A stretch of DNA of 64,000 bases. Origin: CAXXOK01 sp963663285 (lineage in GTDB: Bacteria > Bacillota > Clostridia > Christensenellales > Aristaeellaceae). Below the pieces are notes generated by a model, which saw only the letters and a program-made list of their open reading frames with translations, ran no database searches and was not told where the DNA came from. The translations under genes and the position numbers were made by a program. Of this stretch, positions 1 to 8,958 are shown piece by piece; within the stretch, counting starts at the first letter, position 1; each line of letters starts with the position of its first letter. The stretch covers positions 1,798,001-1,862,000 of the forward strand of contig CAXXNI010000002.1 in assembly GCA_963663285.2 (NCBI GenBank), given 5' to 3'.

Positions 1-11
1 CTCATAATCGA

Positions 12-41
12 TTGATTATACTTAGACACGACTTTTGTAAT
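12..41 (+). promoter_or_regulatory. Promoter of the leader peptide / ABC exporter unit
   Basis: TTGATT at 12-17 and TGTAAT at 36-41 are separated by 18 bases, a fair sigma-A type promoter. Transcription would start near 48, leaving about 19 nucleotides before the leader peptide. Read from sequence only. Confidence 0.5.
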
Positions 42-66
42 AAATATGAAAAGGGGGGTCCACAAA

Positions 67-195
67 ATGAGTAAAATCGCTAAAGTGCGTGCATTGAATG
101 CATTTACTTTGCCGTGCAACGGAATGATTCTGTCTGCAATTCAGTATGCAGTCTATCATTTTGTGTGGCCGTCTGTCTGTTTTTCTGTGTTTTAA
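67..195 (+). CDS. 42-residue leader peptide upstream of an ABC exporter
   Basis: A short reading frame starts at ATG 67 behind a purine-rich ribosome site (AAGGGGGG near 51-58) and ends at TAA 193-195. The peptide starts MSKIAKVRALNAF and becomes hydrophobic and aromatic toward its end. It resembles no family I know. Its position is the main evidence: it lies just before a strong intrinsic terminator and a heterodimeric multidrug ABC exporter. In Bacillus subtilis, bmrB is a translated leader in the same place before bmrCD and controls read-through when antibiotics slow the ribosome. I infer the same role here. The stop codon sits inside a 10-bp hairpin at 185-207, so a terminating or stalled ribosome would change the downstream fold. 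Confidence 0.65.
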   Translation: MSKIAKVRALNAFTLPCNGMILSAIQYAVYHFVWPSVCFSVF

Positions 196-207
196 CCTAA
201 AACACAG
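185..207 (+). promoter_or_regulatory. Hairpin overlapping the leader peptide stop codon
   Basis: Arms CTGTGTTTTA (185-194) and TAAAACACAG (198-207) pair perfectly around a 3-base loop. The 5' arm contains the last sense codons and the start of the TAA stop, so a ribosome finishing the leader would melt it. CTGTTTT at 177-183 can alternatively pair with AAAACAG at 224-230, the foot of the terminator, giving a possible antiterminator. Confidence 0.5.
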
Positions 208-223
208 CATATCGCTTGACGAT

Positions 224-264
224 AAAACAGGCTTTCGGTGCCGGCACCGAAAGCCTGTTTTTTT
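224..264 (+). terminator. Intrinsic terminator (attenuator) before the ABC exporter genes
   Basis: The arms AAACAGGCTTTCGGTGCC (225-242) and their exact complement (243-260) form a long GC-rich hairpin followed directly by seven T residues. It lies between the leader peptide and the first exporter gene, so it must be read through for exporter expression. Confidence 0.85.
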
Positions 265-284
265 GTGATCTTCTGGAGGGTAAT

Positions 285-2168
285 ATGACAACACAACGAA
301 AGCGGATTCTCTCTTCCCTGATGAAAGGAAATAAGCTCAAGTATCTGGGCGCCATCGGCGCGATGATCGCGGGCACAGGCGTAGGATTCATCCCTCCGCT
401 GATGCTCGCCGGTACCATCGACGCACTGGCCAGCGCCGCCAACCAACACATGGATGCAGCCATCGACCTGCCCGGCCCGGTAGGCACGTGGTTCACAGCA
501 CAGGGCGGTATCCCTTACCTTCTGAATCATCTATGGATTATTGCAGGTATCCTGATTGTGCTCTACATTGTAGGCAGCTTGTTCCAGTACCTGCGGGGCC
601 GCTGGACGGCGCAAGCCAGCGAACAGTTTGCCAAATCCCTGCGGGACCGGCTTTACAGCCACTTGCAGCATCTGAGCTATGATTACCACGTAAAAGCCCA
701 GACCGGCGACCTGATCCAGCGCTGCACATCGGATGTGGATACAATCCGCAAATTCCTTTCCGCCGAATTGGTGGAAATCTTCCGTGCGATCGCAATGGTC
801 GCTATCTCGCTGGTCGTTCTGCTGAACATCAACGTCCGTATGACCTTATATTCCATGGTGCTGGTACCGCCGTTGTTCCTGTTCGCATTCGGTTTCTTCA
901 ACATGGTACGCAAATACTTCAAACTGGCGGATGAAGCCGAAGGCAAAATGAGCGCGGTATTGCAGGAAAACCTCACAGGCGTGCGTGTTGTACGCGCGTT
1001 CGGGCGCGCGCAGTTTGAAGATGATAAGTTCGACGCCACCAACGAGGATTATTATAAGAAATCCATGAAGCTGGTGCGTCTCCTTTCCATCTATTGGAGC
1101 GGATCGGACTGTATGTCCCTGCTGCAAACCTGCCTGACCGTCGTATGCGGCGTATTCATCGTCGCCACTGCGCCGGAGCAGTTATCCCTTGGCGAAATGG
1201 TCGTATTCGTAAGCTACGTTTCCATGCTGCTTTGGCCTATTCGCCAGTTAGGCCGTATCCTTTCGGATCTGGGCAAGGCTATGGTTTCCTTCGGCCGTAT
1301 CAGCGAAATACTGGAAACCGAACCCGAGACGGATTTACCCGGCGCGCAGGACTACCCCATTGACCGGGATATTGAATTCCGCCACGTCGGCTTTGCCTAC
1401 GATGACAATCACGAAATCTTAAAGGACATCAACTTAACCGTCAAACAGGGGCAAACCGTCGCGCTGCTTGGCGCAACAGGCAGCGGCAAATCCACTTTGA
1501 TGCACTTATTGCAACACCTGTATAACGTCACCCGTGGTGAAATTCTGATCGGCGGGGTCAACATCAACGACATCCGTAAGGAACACCTGCGCTCCCGTGT
1601 CGGGCTGGTATTGCAGGAGCCCTTCCTGTATTCCCGCAGCGTACGTAACAACATCGGCATTGCGCGCAAACACTTTACGGACGATATGGTGTTTTCCGCC
1701 GCGCAGGTTGCCAGCGCGCACGATTTCATTAAAGGGTTTGATAAAGGGTACGACACCATGGTCGGCGAGCGCGGCGTAACCCTGTCCGGCGGGCAGAAAC
1801 AGCGCATCGCCATTGCGCGTACGCTGCTCAAGAAAAACGATATTCTTATCTTTGACGATTCCCTGTCCGCCGTGGATACGGAAACCGACCGCGCCATCCG
1901 GGAAGCGCTGCAAGTGGAACGGGCCGAAGGCACGCGCCACGCCACGACGTTTATCATCTCCCACCGGCTGACCACGCTGGCGGAAGCCGATGTGATCGCC
2001 GTGATGCAGCAGGGTGAAATTGTACAGCTGGGTTCACACGACCATCTGATTCAGCAGGATGGGCTGTACAGGCGCATCTACCAGATACAATCCACCCTGG
2101 CGGATGAAATGAAAGACAAAAACGGCGCAAAGGAGGCGCCCGCCCATGCAGTATTACGAAGAGCATGA
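285..2168 (+). CDS. ABC exporter subunit with degenerate catalytic site (BmrC/LmrC-like)
   Basis: This 627-residue protein is one half of a heterodimeric type IV ABC exporter in the cytoplasmic membrane. An N-terminal six-helix domain (about 1-330) is followed by an ATPase domain. The Walker A motif GATGSGKS is near residue 396, the signature LSGGQ at 500-504 and Walker B ILIFDD ends at 525. The residue after the Walker B aspartate is Asp525 where a catalytic Glu is usual, the mark of the degenerate half in pairs such as BmrCD and LmrCD. I chose ATG 285, which has GGAGGG 5 bases upstream. An in-frame TTG at 216 would translate through the terminator and is rejected. The 3' end overlaps the partner gene by 23 bases. 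Drug export is the family expectation; the substrate is unknown. Confidence 0.9.
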   Translation: MTTQRKRILSSLMKGNKLKYLGAIGAMIAGTGVGFIPPLMLAGTIDALASAANQHMDAAIDLPGPVGTWFTAQGGIPYLLNHLWIIAGILIVLYIVGSLFQYLRGRWTAQASEQFAKSLRDRLYSHLQHLSYDYHVKAQTGDLIQRCTSDVDTIRKFLSAELVEIFRAIAMVAISLVVLLNINVRMTLYSMVLVPPLFLFAFGFFNMVRKYFKLADEAEGKMSAVLQENLTGVRVVRAFGRAQFEDDKFDATNEDYYKKSMKLVRLLSIYWSGSDCMSLLQTCLTVVCGVFIVATAPEQLSLGEMVVFVSYVSMLLWPIRQLGRILSDLGKAMVSFGRISEILETEPETDLPGAQDYPIDRDIEFRHVGFAYDDNHEILKDINLTVKQGQTVALLGATGSGKSTLMHLLQHLYNVTRGEILIGGVNINDIRKEHLRSRVGLVLQEPFLYSRSVRNNIGIARKHFTDDMVFSAAQVASAHDFIKGFDKGYDTMVGERGVTLSGGQKQRIAIARTLLKKNDILIFDDSLSAVDTETDRAIREALQVERAEGTRHATTFIISHRLTTLAEADVIAVMQQGEIVQLGSHDHLIQQDGLYRRIYQIQSTLADEMKDKNGAKEAPAHAVLRRA

Positions 2169-3978
2169 TTATACCAAAAGGTTCGATCTGTCCGTATGGA
2201 AAAAACTCCTGCGAATCGCCAAACCGTTTCATAAACACATTATATCCATTCTCATCATTATGTCCGTCACCGCCGTGTTCGACGTTACTTTTCCCCTGCT
2301 GAACCAGCACGCGATTGATCAGTTCGCCGCCGTAGGCAACTTAAACGGTTTGGGCGGTTTTATCGCCATTTACATTGGAGCCGTGCTTGGCATCTCCCTT
2401 TGTATTCTGGTTTTCATCAATCTCTGCGGGAAAGTAGAGGTCGGCCTTTGCCGGCTGATTCGTAAAATCGCATTCAAACACCTGCAGGTGCTTCCCTTCT
2501 CGTATTACGATAAAACCCCTGTCGGCTACCTGATCGCCCGCATGACCAGCGATACGCAGCGCCTTGGCGATACCGTCGCCTGGAGCCTGATGGACTTTAT
2601 GTGGTCCTTCGCTTACATTATCATCGTATCCGTTACCATGCTGGTTATCAACTGGAAGCTGGCGCTGCTGGTACTGTCGGTCGTTCCGCTGATCGCCGTT
2701 ATCGCTATGTACTTCCAAAAGCGTATTCTGGCCAGCTACCGCGAAGTGCGTAAAGTCAACTCCAAAATCACCGGCGCGTTTAACGAGGGCATTATGGGTG
2801 CGAAAACCACCAAAACGCTGGTACGCGAGGAAGCTAACGCGGCGGAGTTTACCGTGCTCACCAGCGATATGCGCAAATCATCCATCCACGCGGCGCTGAT
2901 GTCGGCCACCTTCCTGCCCATCGTGATTTCGTTGGGCGGTTTCGCCACAGCGTTTGTGCTCTACCGCGGCGGCTATCAGGTTTTCGCGCTGGGCACCACC
3001 TCCATCGGTACGCTGACTGCGTTTATGAGCTACGCAACCCAAATCTTTGAACCCATCAGCAATATTGCCCGCCAGTTTGCCGAAATGCAGCAGGCACAGG
3101 CTGCCGCCGAGCGCGTAATGACCTTACTGGAAACCGAACCGGACATTGCCGACACACCGGAAGTGACGGAAGAATACGGAGACTGTTTTCACCCTAAAAA
3201 GGAGAACTGGCCCGCTATCAAGGGGGACGTTTCCTTCCGGAATGTTACTTTCCAATACGCAAACGGCGAAAAAGTGCTCAGCAACTTCAACCTGGACGTA
3301 AAGGCCGGAGAAAACATCGCCATCGTCGGGGAAACCGGCAGCGGAAAATCCACCATCGTCAACCTGATTTGCCGGTTCTACGAGCCTACGGAAGGTGAAA
3401 TACTCATCGACGGCGTGAATTACAAACAGCGCTCCCAGCTTTGGTTACAGTCCAATCTGGGGTACGTACTGCAAACACCTCACCTTTTCTCCGGCACCAT
3501 CCGCGAGAACATCCGCTACGGCCGTCTGGATGCGACCGATGAGGAGGTGGAGGCGGCCGCGCAGCTGGTAGACGCCGAAGATTTTATACTGGCCTTGGAA
3601 GACGGGTACGATACCGACGTTGGCGAAGGCGGCAACCGCCTTTCCACCGGTCAGAAACAGCTCATCTCCTTTGCCCGCGCCCTGATTGCCAATCCTGCCA
3701 TCTTCATTCTGGACGAAGCTACCAGTTCGGTCGATACAGAAACCGAGCAGCAAATCCAATCTGCCATCCAAACAGCGCTGTCGGGCAGAACCAGCTTTAT
3801 CATCGCCCATCGCCTGTCCACCATCCGCAACGCCGACCGGATTCTGGTGCTGCATCAGGGCGAGATTATTCAAGCCGGAACACACCGGGAGCTTCTATCC
3901 AAGCCGGGCTACTATCACGATTTGTACACCAACCAGTTCCGCGAAGAAAAACAACAGACCATTTTAGCGGAAGTGTAA
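2146..3978 (+). CDS. ABC exporter subunit with consensus catalytic Glu (BmrD/LmrD-like)
   Basis: This 610-residue protein is the partner half-transporter: six predicted membrane helices followed by an ATPase domain. Walker A GETGSGKS is at 395-402, the signature is LSTGQ at 499-503 instead of LSGGQ, and Walker B FILDEA carries the catalytic Glu524. The variant signature here and the missing Glu in the first subunit fall in the same composite ATP site, while the other site is intact, exactly as in known heterodimeric exporters. ATG 2146 has GGAGG upstream inside the end of the previous gene, so translation is probably coupled. A terminator follows the stop. Confidence 0.9.
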   Translation: MQYYEEHDYTKRFDLSVWKKLLRIAKPFHKHIISILIIMSVTAVFDVTFPLLNQHAIDQFAAVGNLNGLGGFIAIYIGAVLGISLCILVFINLCGKVEVGLCRLIRKIAFKHLQVLPFSYYDKTPVGYLIARMTSDTQRLGDTVAWSLMDFMWSFAYIIIVSVTMLVINWKLALLVLSVVPLIAVIAMYFQKRILASYREVRKVNSKITGAFNEGIMGAKTTKTLVREEANAAEFTVLTSDMRKSSIHAALMSATFLPIVISLGGFATAFVLYRGGYQVFALGTTSIGTLTAFMSYATQIFEPISNIARQFAEMQQAQAAAERVMTLLETEPDIADTPEVTEEYGDCFHPKKENWPAIKGDVSFRNVTFQYANGEKVLSNFNLDVKAGENIAIVGETGSGKSTIVNLICRFYEPTEGEILIDGVNYKQRSQLWLQSNLGYVLQTPHLFSGTIRENIRYGRLDATDEEVEAAAQLVDAEDFILALEDGYDTDVGEGGNRLSTGQKQLISFARALIANPAIFILDEATSSVDTETEQQIQSAIQTALSGRTSFIIAHRLSTIRNADRILVLHQGEIIQAGTHRELLSKPGYYHDLYTNQFREEKQQTILAEV

Positions 3979-3995
3979 TCCAAAGAACTGCTTTA

Positions 3996-4036
3996 CAACA
4001 GGGGATAACGATCGTATCGTTATCCCCCGTTGTTTT
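3996..4036 (+). terminator. Terminator of the ABC exporter operon
   Basis: Arms near ACAACAGGGGATAACGAT and ATCGTTATCCCCCGTTGT pair around a 3-base loop and are followed by TTTT. It begins 18 bases after the second exporter gene. Confidence 0.85.
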
Positions 4037-4248
4037 CTTTGTTATGCAAAATTAACTAACTATTACTTTATGTTAAGTAGTTTTCTGTGCTTTATTTGTG
4101 TGTTCCCCTGCGTTATTCATGCTTCATACCGCTTAATTTCTCCGATAATCCAATTGTTTCATGCCTTATATTAAGGCGAATACGCCACTATTCATCTACA
4201 ATCAGGCATCCATTTTTACAAAATATACATGAAATTTCCAAAAACCTA
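4037..4248. other. AT-rich intergenic stretch
   Basis: No reading frame with a ribosome site, RNA gene or repeat was seen here. The stretch separates the exporter terminator from the mannan operon promoter. Confidence 0.5.
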
Positions 4249-4276
4249 TTGACAATTTGTTAGCAATCGCGATAAT
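4249..4276 (+). promoter_or_regulatory. Promoter of the mannan-oligosaccharide operon
   Basis: A perfect TTGACA at 4249-4254 and GATAAT at 4271-4276 are 16 bases apart, followed by a leader of about 45 bases to the binding-protein gene. Confidence 0.7.
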
Positions 4277-4283
4277 AATAGTA

Positions 4284-4300
4284 AAGCTAACGTTGAGCTT
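4284..4300. promoter_or_regulatory. Operator-like inverted repeat at the transcription start
   Basis: AAGCT (4284-4288) and AGCTT (4296-4300) flank a centre containing the palindrome AACGTT. Size and central CG are typical of LacI-family operators, and a LacI regulator is encoded in the same operon. Binding is inferred. Confidence 0.4.
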
Positions 4301-4326
4301 AATAAAATTAACACGGAGGGAAAATC

Positions 4327-5694
4327 ATGAAGAAGTTACTGGCTATTCTACTGAGTGTAGCGCTGCTTTTGTCCGTTGCGACATTTGCAGCCGCAGAGCA
4401 GGCGTCGCTGCCCAGCTTTATGGACCTTCAGCTTGGCACGGATTATACCGATCTGACGGTTACTATTAAGTACCTCACCCATCGTACCGATCTGACTCCC
4501 GTGCAAAACAGCAATGTTTTTCAGGAGAAGTACATCGATGAGTTTAACAAACTCTATCCCAACATCACCGTTGAGCTGGAAGCTGTTACCGATTATGCGC
4601 AGGACTCGCTGGTCCGCCTGACCGGTTCGGATGACTGGGGCGACGTGATGAATATTCCGCAAGTAGAAGCCAGCGAACTTGGCACCTTCTTCCTGCCCTA
4701 CGGCAGCGTGGAAGATATGAGCGCCTATATCAACTTTGCCGACACCAAACAGTTTGACGGCCAGTGCTATGGCATTCCGACCACTGCCAACTTCCAGGGC
4801 GTGCTGTATAATAAAGCCGTCTTTGAAGCTGCCGGCGTCACCGAAATTCCGCGCACACCCGAAGATTTCCTGGCTGCACTGCAAATGGTAAAAGACAATA
4901 CCGATGCGATTCCGCTGTACACCAACTATGCCGCCGGCTGGACCATGGGCGCGTGGGATTTCTACGCTGGCGCCGGTGCGACCGGGGATGCGGACTTCGT
5001 GAATATTGATATGATCTCCATGAAAGACCCCTTCGCAGCCCGCGAAGACGGCGCCGGCCCCTACGCGGTATACAAAATCCTCTACGATGCGACCCAAATG
5101 GGCTTGATCGAGGACGACTACACCACCACAGACTGGGAAGGCTGCAAGCCGATGCTGAACAACGGTCAAATCGCCACCATGATGCTGGGCTCCTGGGCCT
5201 ATGTGCAAATGCGTGACGCTGTTGGCGGCGAGCATCCCGAAGATGTAGCCTACATGCCCTTCCCCGTATCGGTCGATGGCCAGCAGTACGCACTGTCCGC
5301 GGCGGATTACTGCTACGGCATCAACGCCAAAACCGATGTTGACCACCAGATTGCCTCCATGTTGTTTGTGAAGTTCATGGTGGAAAAGAGCGGCTTTAAC
5401 ACCAACGAAGGCGGTTCCCCCGTGTTGATCGGCGAATCCTTCCCGGATTTCGCATCCTCCTTTGAAGGCGTAACCATGATCGCCGATACCATGGTCGATG
5501 GTGACCAGGCGCAGCTGGTGGACGATATGAACGCGGATTCCACGCTCATGTTCGCCAAGAGCGGCAACGAAAAGATTCAGAAGATCATCGAGCATGCTTT
5601 CAACAACGATATGAGCTTTGATGATATTATGGCTTCCTGGAACGAGCTTTGGAGCGACGCACAGGATGGCCTGGGCGTAACCGTAGCCGAGTAA
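4327..5694 (+). CDS. Extracellular sugar-binding protein (ABC family 1)
   Basis: This 455-residue exported protein begins with a typical signal peptide (Lys-Lys then a Leu/Val-rich core) ending AAA-E near residue 24. The body resembles family 1 solute-binding proteins for oligosaccharides. It should capture the sugar and deliver it to the two permeases encoded next. No Cys follows the signal cleavage site, so there is no lipobox, unlike most monoderm binding proteins. Ribosome site GGAGGG lies just upstream. The context of GH130 phosphorylases and an epimerase suggests beta-mannan oligosaccharides. No ATPase is encoded in the operon, so a shared MsmX-type ATPase is likely supplied from elsewhere. 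Confidence 0.88.
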   Translation: MKKLLAILLSVALLLSVATFAAAEQASLPSFMDLQLGTDYTDLTVTIKYLTHRTDLTPVQNSNVFQEKYIDEFNKLYPNITVELEAVTDYAQDSLVRLTGSDDWGDVMNIPQVEASELGTFFLPYGSVEDMSAYINFADTKQFDGQCYGIPTTANFQGVLYNKAVFEAAGVTEIPRTPEDFLAALQMVKDNTDAIPLYTNYAAGWTMGAWDFYAGAGATGDADFVNIDMISMKDPFAAREDGAGPYAVYKILYDATQMGLIEDDYTTTDWEGCKPMLNNGQIATMMLGSWAYVQMRDAVGGEHPEDVAYMPFPVSVDGQQYALSAADYCYGINAKTDVDHQIASMLFVKFMVEKSGFNTNEGGSPVLIGESFPDFASSFEGVTMIADTMVDGDQAQLVDDMNADSTLMFAKSGNEKIQKIIEHAFNNDMSFDDIMASWNELWSDAQDGLGVTVAE

Positions 5695-5707
5695 ACGTGC
5701 CTGCAGG

Positions 5708-5742
5708 CAAACAGGCCAAGGGGTTTCCCCTTGGCCTGTTTG
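5708..5742 (+). terminator. Intercistronic hairpin after the binding protein
   Basis: Arms CAAACAGGCCAAGGGG and its complement pair with a TTT loop, but no clean T-run follows. It probably stabilises or partly terminates the message so that binding protein exceeds permease. Confidence 0.65.
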
Positions 5743-5772
5743 TAAAAGCAGGTAGGAAAGGAGCGCCTGGAT

Positions 5773-6762
5773 ATGAAAACGGTTAACCCCGCCACCCCCG
5801 CAGACCCGCATGTAAGTACGCTGAACGAGTGGTTTCGCAGACCGGCAACCCAAAAGCGGTTGGTGATTTTTACATTCGCGGTCATCCCGGTTTTTCTGTT
5901 GATTTTGTTTACCTATTACCCCTTTGCCAAAATGGTTCAATACAGCTTTTTTAACATGAGCTACACAAAAGTAAAGGGCTTTATCGGGCTGAAGAACTAC
6001 AAGGATATTTTTAGCAAGCCGGAGCTGCTGGCCACTTTCCGCATCAGTCTGTATTACATGGCGGGTGCAATGGTGCAAATTGCTCTTGCACTTTATTTTG
6101 CCACAGTGCTCAGCTTTAAAACACGGGGAAGTGGTTTCTACAAGGGCGCAATGTTCTTTCCTTATTTAATTAACGGTATTGCCATCGGTTTTATTTTTAA
6201 ATTCTTTTATACCCGTGGGTATGTGTTGGACTCCATTCTCGGTATTTTTGGTATCCCTCTGGAAAGCCTGCCTTATTGGCTGCGCGATCAAAGCATCAAT
6301 AACTGGTCGCTGGCCGGCACCTCCGTTTGGAAGTACATGGGGCAGAATATGGTATTATTCTCCGGCGCGATTATGAGCGTCGATCCGAATCTGTATGAAG
6401 CCGCCGCCATCGACGGTGCAAATAAATGGGATCAGTTTATTCACATCATTTTACCCAGCATATCTACCGTACTGGTGCTCAACGTAATTCTTTCCATTAC
6501 CGGTTCTCTCAGCGCGTTTGAACCGCCGTACGTCATCACCTCCATGGGTGGCAACGGCACAGCCACTTACTTTATCAAAATGCACGAAACCGCACATACG
6601 CTGCATAAAGTAGGGCTGGCTTCAGCTATGGCGGTAGTGCTGATTCTCATCATCATCCTTGTGACTGTTGTGCAGAAGCTTCTATTTAAATATCTGTTCC
6701 GCGACGCCAACACCGACGGTGTGGCACGGCCTGCAAAACGCGCGGCGAAGGAGGCAGCTTAA
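5773..6762 (+). CDS. Sugar ABC transporter permease (MalF-type)
   Basis: This 329-residue inner-membrane permease has about six hydrophobic helices after a short cytoplasmic N-terminus. The EAA loop that contacts the ATPase reads EAAAIDGAN at about 209-217. It is the first of a permease pair and should import the oligosaccharide captured by the upstream binding protein. Ribosome site GAAAGGAG lies before ATG 5773. The stop codon directly abuts the ATG of the second permease. Confidence 0.9.
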   Translation: MKTVNPATPADPHVSTLNEWFRRPATQKRLVIFTFAVIPVFLLILFTYYPFAKMVQYSFFNMSYTKVKGFIGLKNYKDIFSKPELLATFRISLYYMAGAMVQIALALYFATVLSFKTRGSGFYKGAMFFPYLINGIAIGFIFKFFYTRGYVLDSILGIFGIPLESLPYWLRDQSINNWSLAGTSVWKYMGQNMVLFSGAIMSVDPNLYEAAAIDGANKWDQFIHIILPSISTVLVLNVILSITGSLSAFEPPYVITSMGGNGTATYFIKMHETAHTLHKVGLASAMAVVLILIIILVTVVQKLLFKYLFRDANTDGVARPAKRAAKEAA

Positions 6763-7611
6763 ATGGGCGTCGAACATTCGCCAAAAGACTATCTTCTAAA
6801 GTTTTTTAAGCACTTGTCGCTTTTATTCATGTCGTTTGTCTGTATCATTCCTGTGGCTTCCTGTGTAATCGGCGCATTTAAGACCAAGGAGGAGTTTGCC
6901 ACCAGCAGCAAGATTGCCATGCCGCAAAACTGGGGCAATTTTGATAACTTCGTCAAATTCTGGAATGAGAGCGGTATCGGGCAAGGGTTTGCTACCTCCA
7001 TTTTTGTGATGGTGATCGTTATTATCCTGTCGGTTATGATGGGCTCCATGCTAGCTTACGTTCTCAACCGCTTTACCTTTCCCGGCAATAAGCTGATCCG
7101 CAACGGCTTTTTGCTGGCTGCGCTGGTTCCGACCATTACCATGCAGGTAACGATTTACAAGTTGATGGTAACCTTAAAGCTGGTGAATACATTAATTGGC
7201 TATATCATATTACAAACCGGCACGGACGTTATCTCCATTTATATCCTATTACAATACTTTGAAAACCTTTCCGTTTCGCTGGATGAATCCGCAATTTTAG
7301 AAGGGTGTACCTATTACGGTGTGTTTTTCAAAATTTTGTTTCCGCTGCTCAAACCTGCGGTGGTCACCTGTATGATTCTAAAAGGCGTTACCATATACAA
7401 CGAATATTACAACGCCAACCTGTACCTGCAAAGTAAAGACCAGTTTAAAACTGTTTCCACCGCGCTGTATGTGTACCTCGGCCCCACCAAGAGCCAGTAT
7501 GAAATGATCTGCGCGGGCGTGCTGATATGCATCCTGCCGATATTAATCATCTTTCTGCTGTTCCAGCGCGAGGTGTATAACGGCATGACTAACGGCGCTG
7601 TGAAGGGATAA
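6763..7611 (+). CDS. Sugar ABC transporter permease (MalG-type)
   Basis: This 282-residue membrane protein is the second permease of the importer. It has about six helices and the EAA-loop variant ESAILEG at about 175-181. It starts on the base after the previous stop, with GGAGG in the end of the upstream gene, so the two permeases are translationally coupled. It carries no ATPase domain. Confidence 0.9.
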   Translation: MGVEHSPKDYLLKFFKHLSLLFMSFVCIIPVASCVIGAFKTKEEFATSSKIAMPQNWGNFDNFVKFWNESGIGQGFATSIFVMVIVIILSVMMGSMLAYVLNRFTFPGNKLIRNGFLLAALVPTITMQVTIYKLMVTLKLVNTLIGYIILQTGTDVISIYILLQYFENLSVSLDESAILEGCTYYGVFFKILFPLLKPAVVTCMILKGVTIYNEYYNANLYLQSKDQFKTVSTALYVYLGPTKSQYEMICAGVLICILPILIIFLLFQREVYNGMTNGAVKG

Positions 7612-7663
7612 CCGGAAAACGGAGCGAACTTACCCATTGTAGCGGAAAGGACGAACGACCGAT

Positions 7664-8839
7664 ATGGATTTAAAGCAAGCCGCACGCGAACATTTACAGC
7701 AGAAGCTGCTTCCCTTTTGGGCAAACCTGCGGGACGAACGCAACGGCGGTTTTTACGGTTATGTGGATTTTCATTTAACACCCGACCCGGACGCGATGAA
7801 GGGCTGTATTTTAAACAGCCGCATTCTGTGTTTTTTCTCCCGTGCTTATCAACTGCTGCAGGATGAGAAACTGCTTACCTATGCCCGCCACGCCTATGCG
7901 TTTCTCCCGCGCTTTACCGATGCGGAAAACGGCGGATTGTACTGGTCGGTCACCAGCGATGGTACGCCGCTGGACACAGCAAAGCATACCTACGCGCAGG
8001 CGTTTGCCATTTATGGGCTCGCCGCATACGCCTCCGCCACCGGCGAAAGCGAAGCGCTGGATAAGGCTATGGAGCTCTATACGCTGATCGAAGCTCGCAT
8101 GACCGACGAAAACGGCTATCTGGAGTCATTCTCCCGTGATTTTCAGCCGCTTACGAACGATAAGCTGAGCGATAACCCAAAACTTGTCCAAAGGGGCGTT
8201 TTTGCCCGGAAAACGATGAACACCCTGCTGCACATTCTGGAAGCATACACACTTTTGTACCAAACCGGGCACGACCCGCGCGTACTGGCGAGCCTGCGCA
8301 AGCTATTGCTTGTATTTGAAACCAAGGTGTATAATCGACAGGAAAATCGTTTGGAAGTGTTCTTCGATACAGACCTGCATTCCATCTTTGATATGCAAAG
8401 TTACGGGCACGATATTGAAGCTTCCTGGCTGATCGATCTGGCCGCCGAAACCGCACTGGACGCGCCCAGCTGTGAACAGACCCGCCGCTGGACTACGGAG
8501 CTCACCCGCGGGGTAATGCAGCGTGCCTTCCGGAACGGAAGCCTGCTTAATGAAAACACGGAAGGCGAGGACGATCCCACCCGCGTTTGGTGGGTACAGG
8601 CGGAGACAATGGTCGGCCTGGCCAATCTATGGCAAAAAACAGGCGATGCACAGTGGATGGACGCTATGCAGGCCCAGTGGCAATACATTCAAAACCATAT
8701 GGTTGACCCTCGCGGCAACGCCGAGTGGTACTGGTGTATCAGCGGCGATGGCACTGTATGCGAAAAGCCAATTGTCGAACCATGGAAATGCCCCTATCAC
8801 AACGGCCGGATGTGTATGGAACTGATGACCCGCCTCTAG
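7664..8839 (+). CDS. Cellobiose/mannobiose 2-epimerase (AGE family)
   Basis: This 391-residue protein is an N-acylglucosamine 2-epimerase superfamily enzyme with an (alpha/alpha)6 barrel. Segments such as the N-terminal RDERNGGFYGYV, the central KHTYAQAFAIYGL and SYGHDIEASWLI closely follow cellobiose 2-epimerases such as that of Ruminococcus albus. These interconvert beta-1,4-mannobiose and mannosyl-glucose, or cellobiose and glucosyl-mannose. Since two GH130 phosphorylase genes follow, mannobiose epimerisation is the likely job: it makes mannosyl-glucose for the second phosphorylase. It lies 52 bases after the permease gene with a modest AAAGGA site. The cytoplasmic location is inferred from the lack of a signal peptide. 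Confidence 0.85.
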   Translation: MDLKQAAREHLQQKLLPFWANLRDERNGGFYGYVDFHLTPDPDAMKGCILNSRILCFFSRAYQLLQDEKLLTYARHAYAFLPRFTDAENGGLYWSVTSDGTPLDTAKHTYAQAFAIYGLAAYASATGESEALDKAMELYTLIEARMTDENGYLESFSRDFQPLTNDKLSDNPKLVQRGVFARKTMNTLLHILEAYTLLYQTGHDPRVLASLRKLLLVFETKVYNRQENRLEVFFDTDLHSIFDMQSYGHDIEASWLIDLAAETALDAPSCEQTRRWTTELTRGVMQRAFRNGSLLNENTEGEDDPTRVWWVQAETMVGLANLWQKTGDAQWMDAMQAQWQYIQNHMVDPRGNAEWYWCISGDGTVCEKPIVEPWKCPYHNGRMCMELMTRL

Positions 8840-8958
8840 CAAGCCCACCGCGCAACTGCAAGTCGCATGGTGCATGGCAGCGGGCACAGCAGTTTAGTGC
8901 AGCCGGTATCCATACCCCGGCGTAAACCGGAAGTAGAATTTAAATCGGAGTGTGTGAC

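Noticed and set aside
216..284. Upstream TTG start of the first ABC exporter gene
   Set aside because: It would place the terminator inside the coding region and has no ribosome site; ATG 285 has GGAGGG in the right place.
4348..6078. 576-codon minus-strand frame over the sugar-binding protein
   Set aside because: It mirrors the binding-protein and permease coding frames, and its translation has no known domain.
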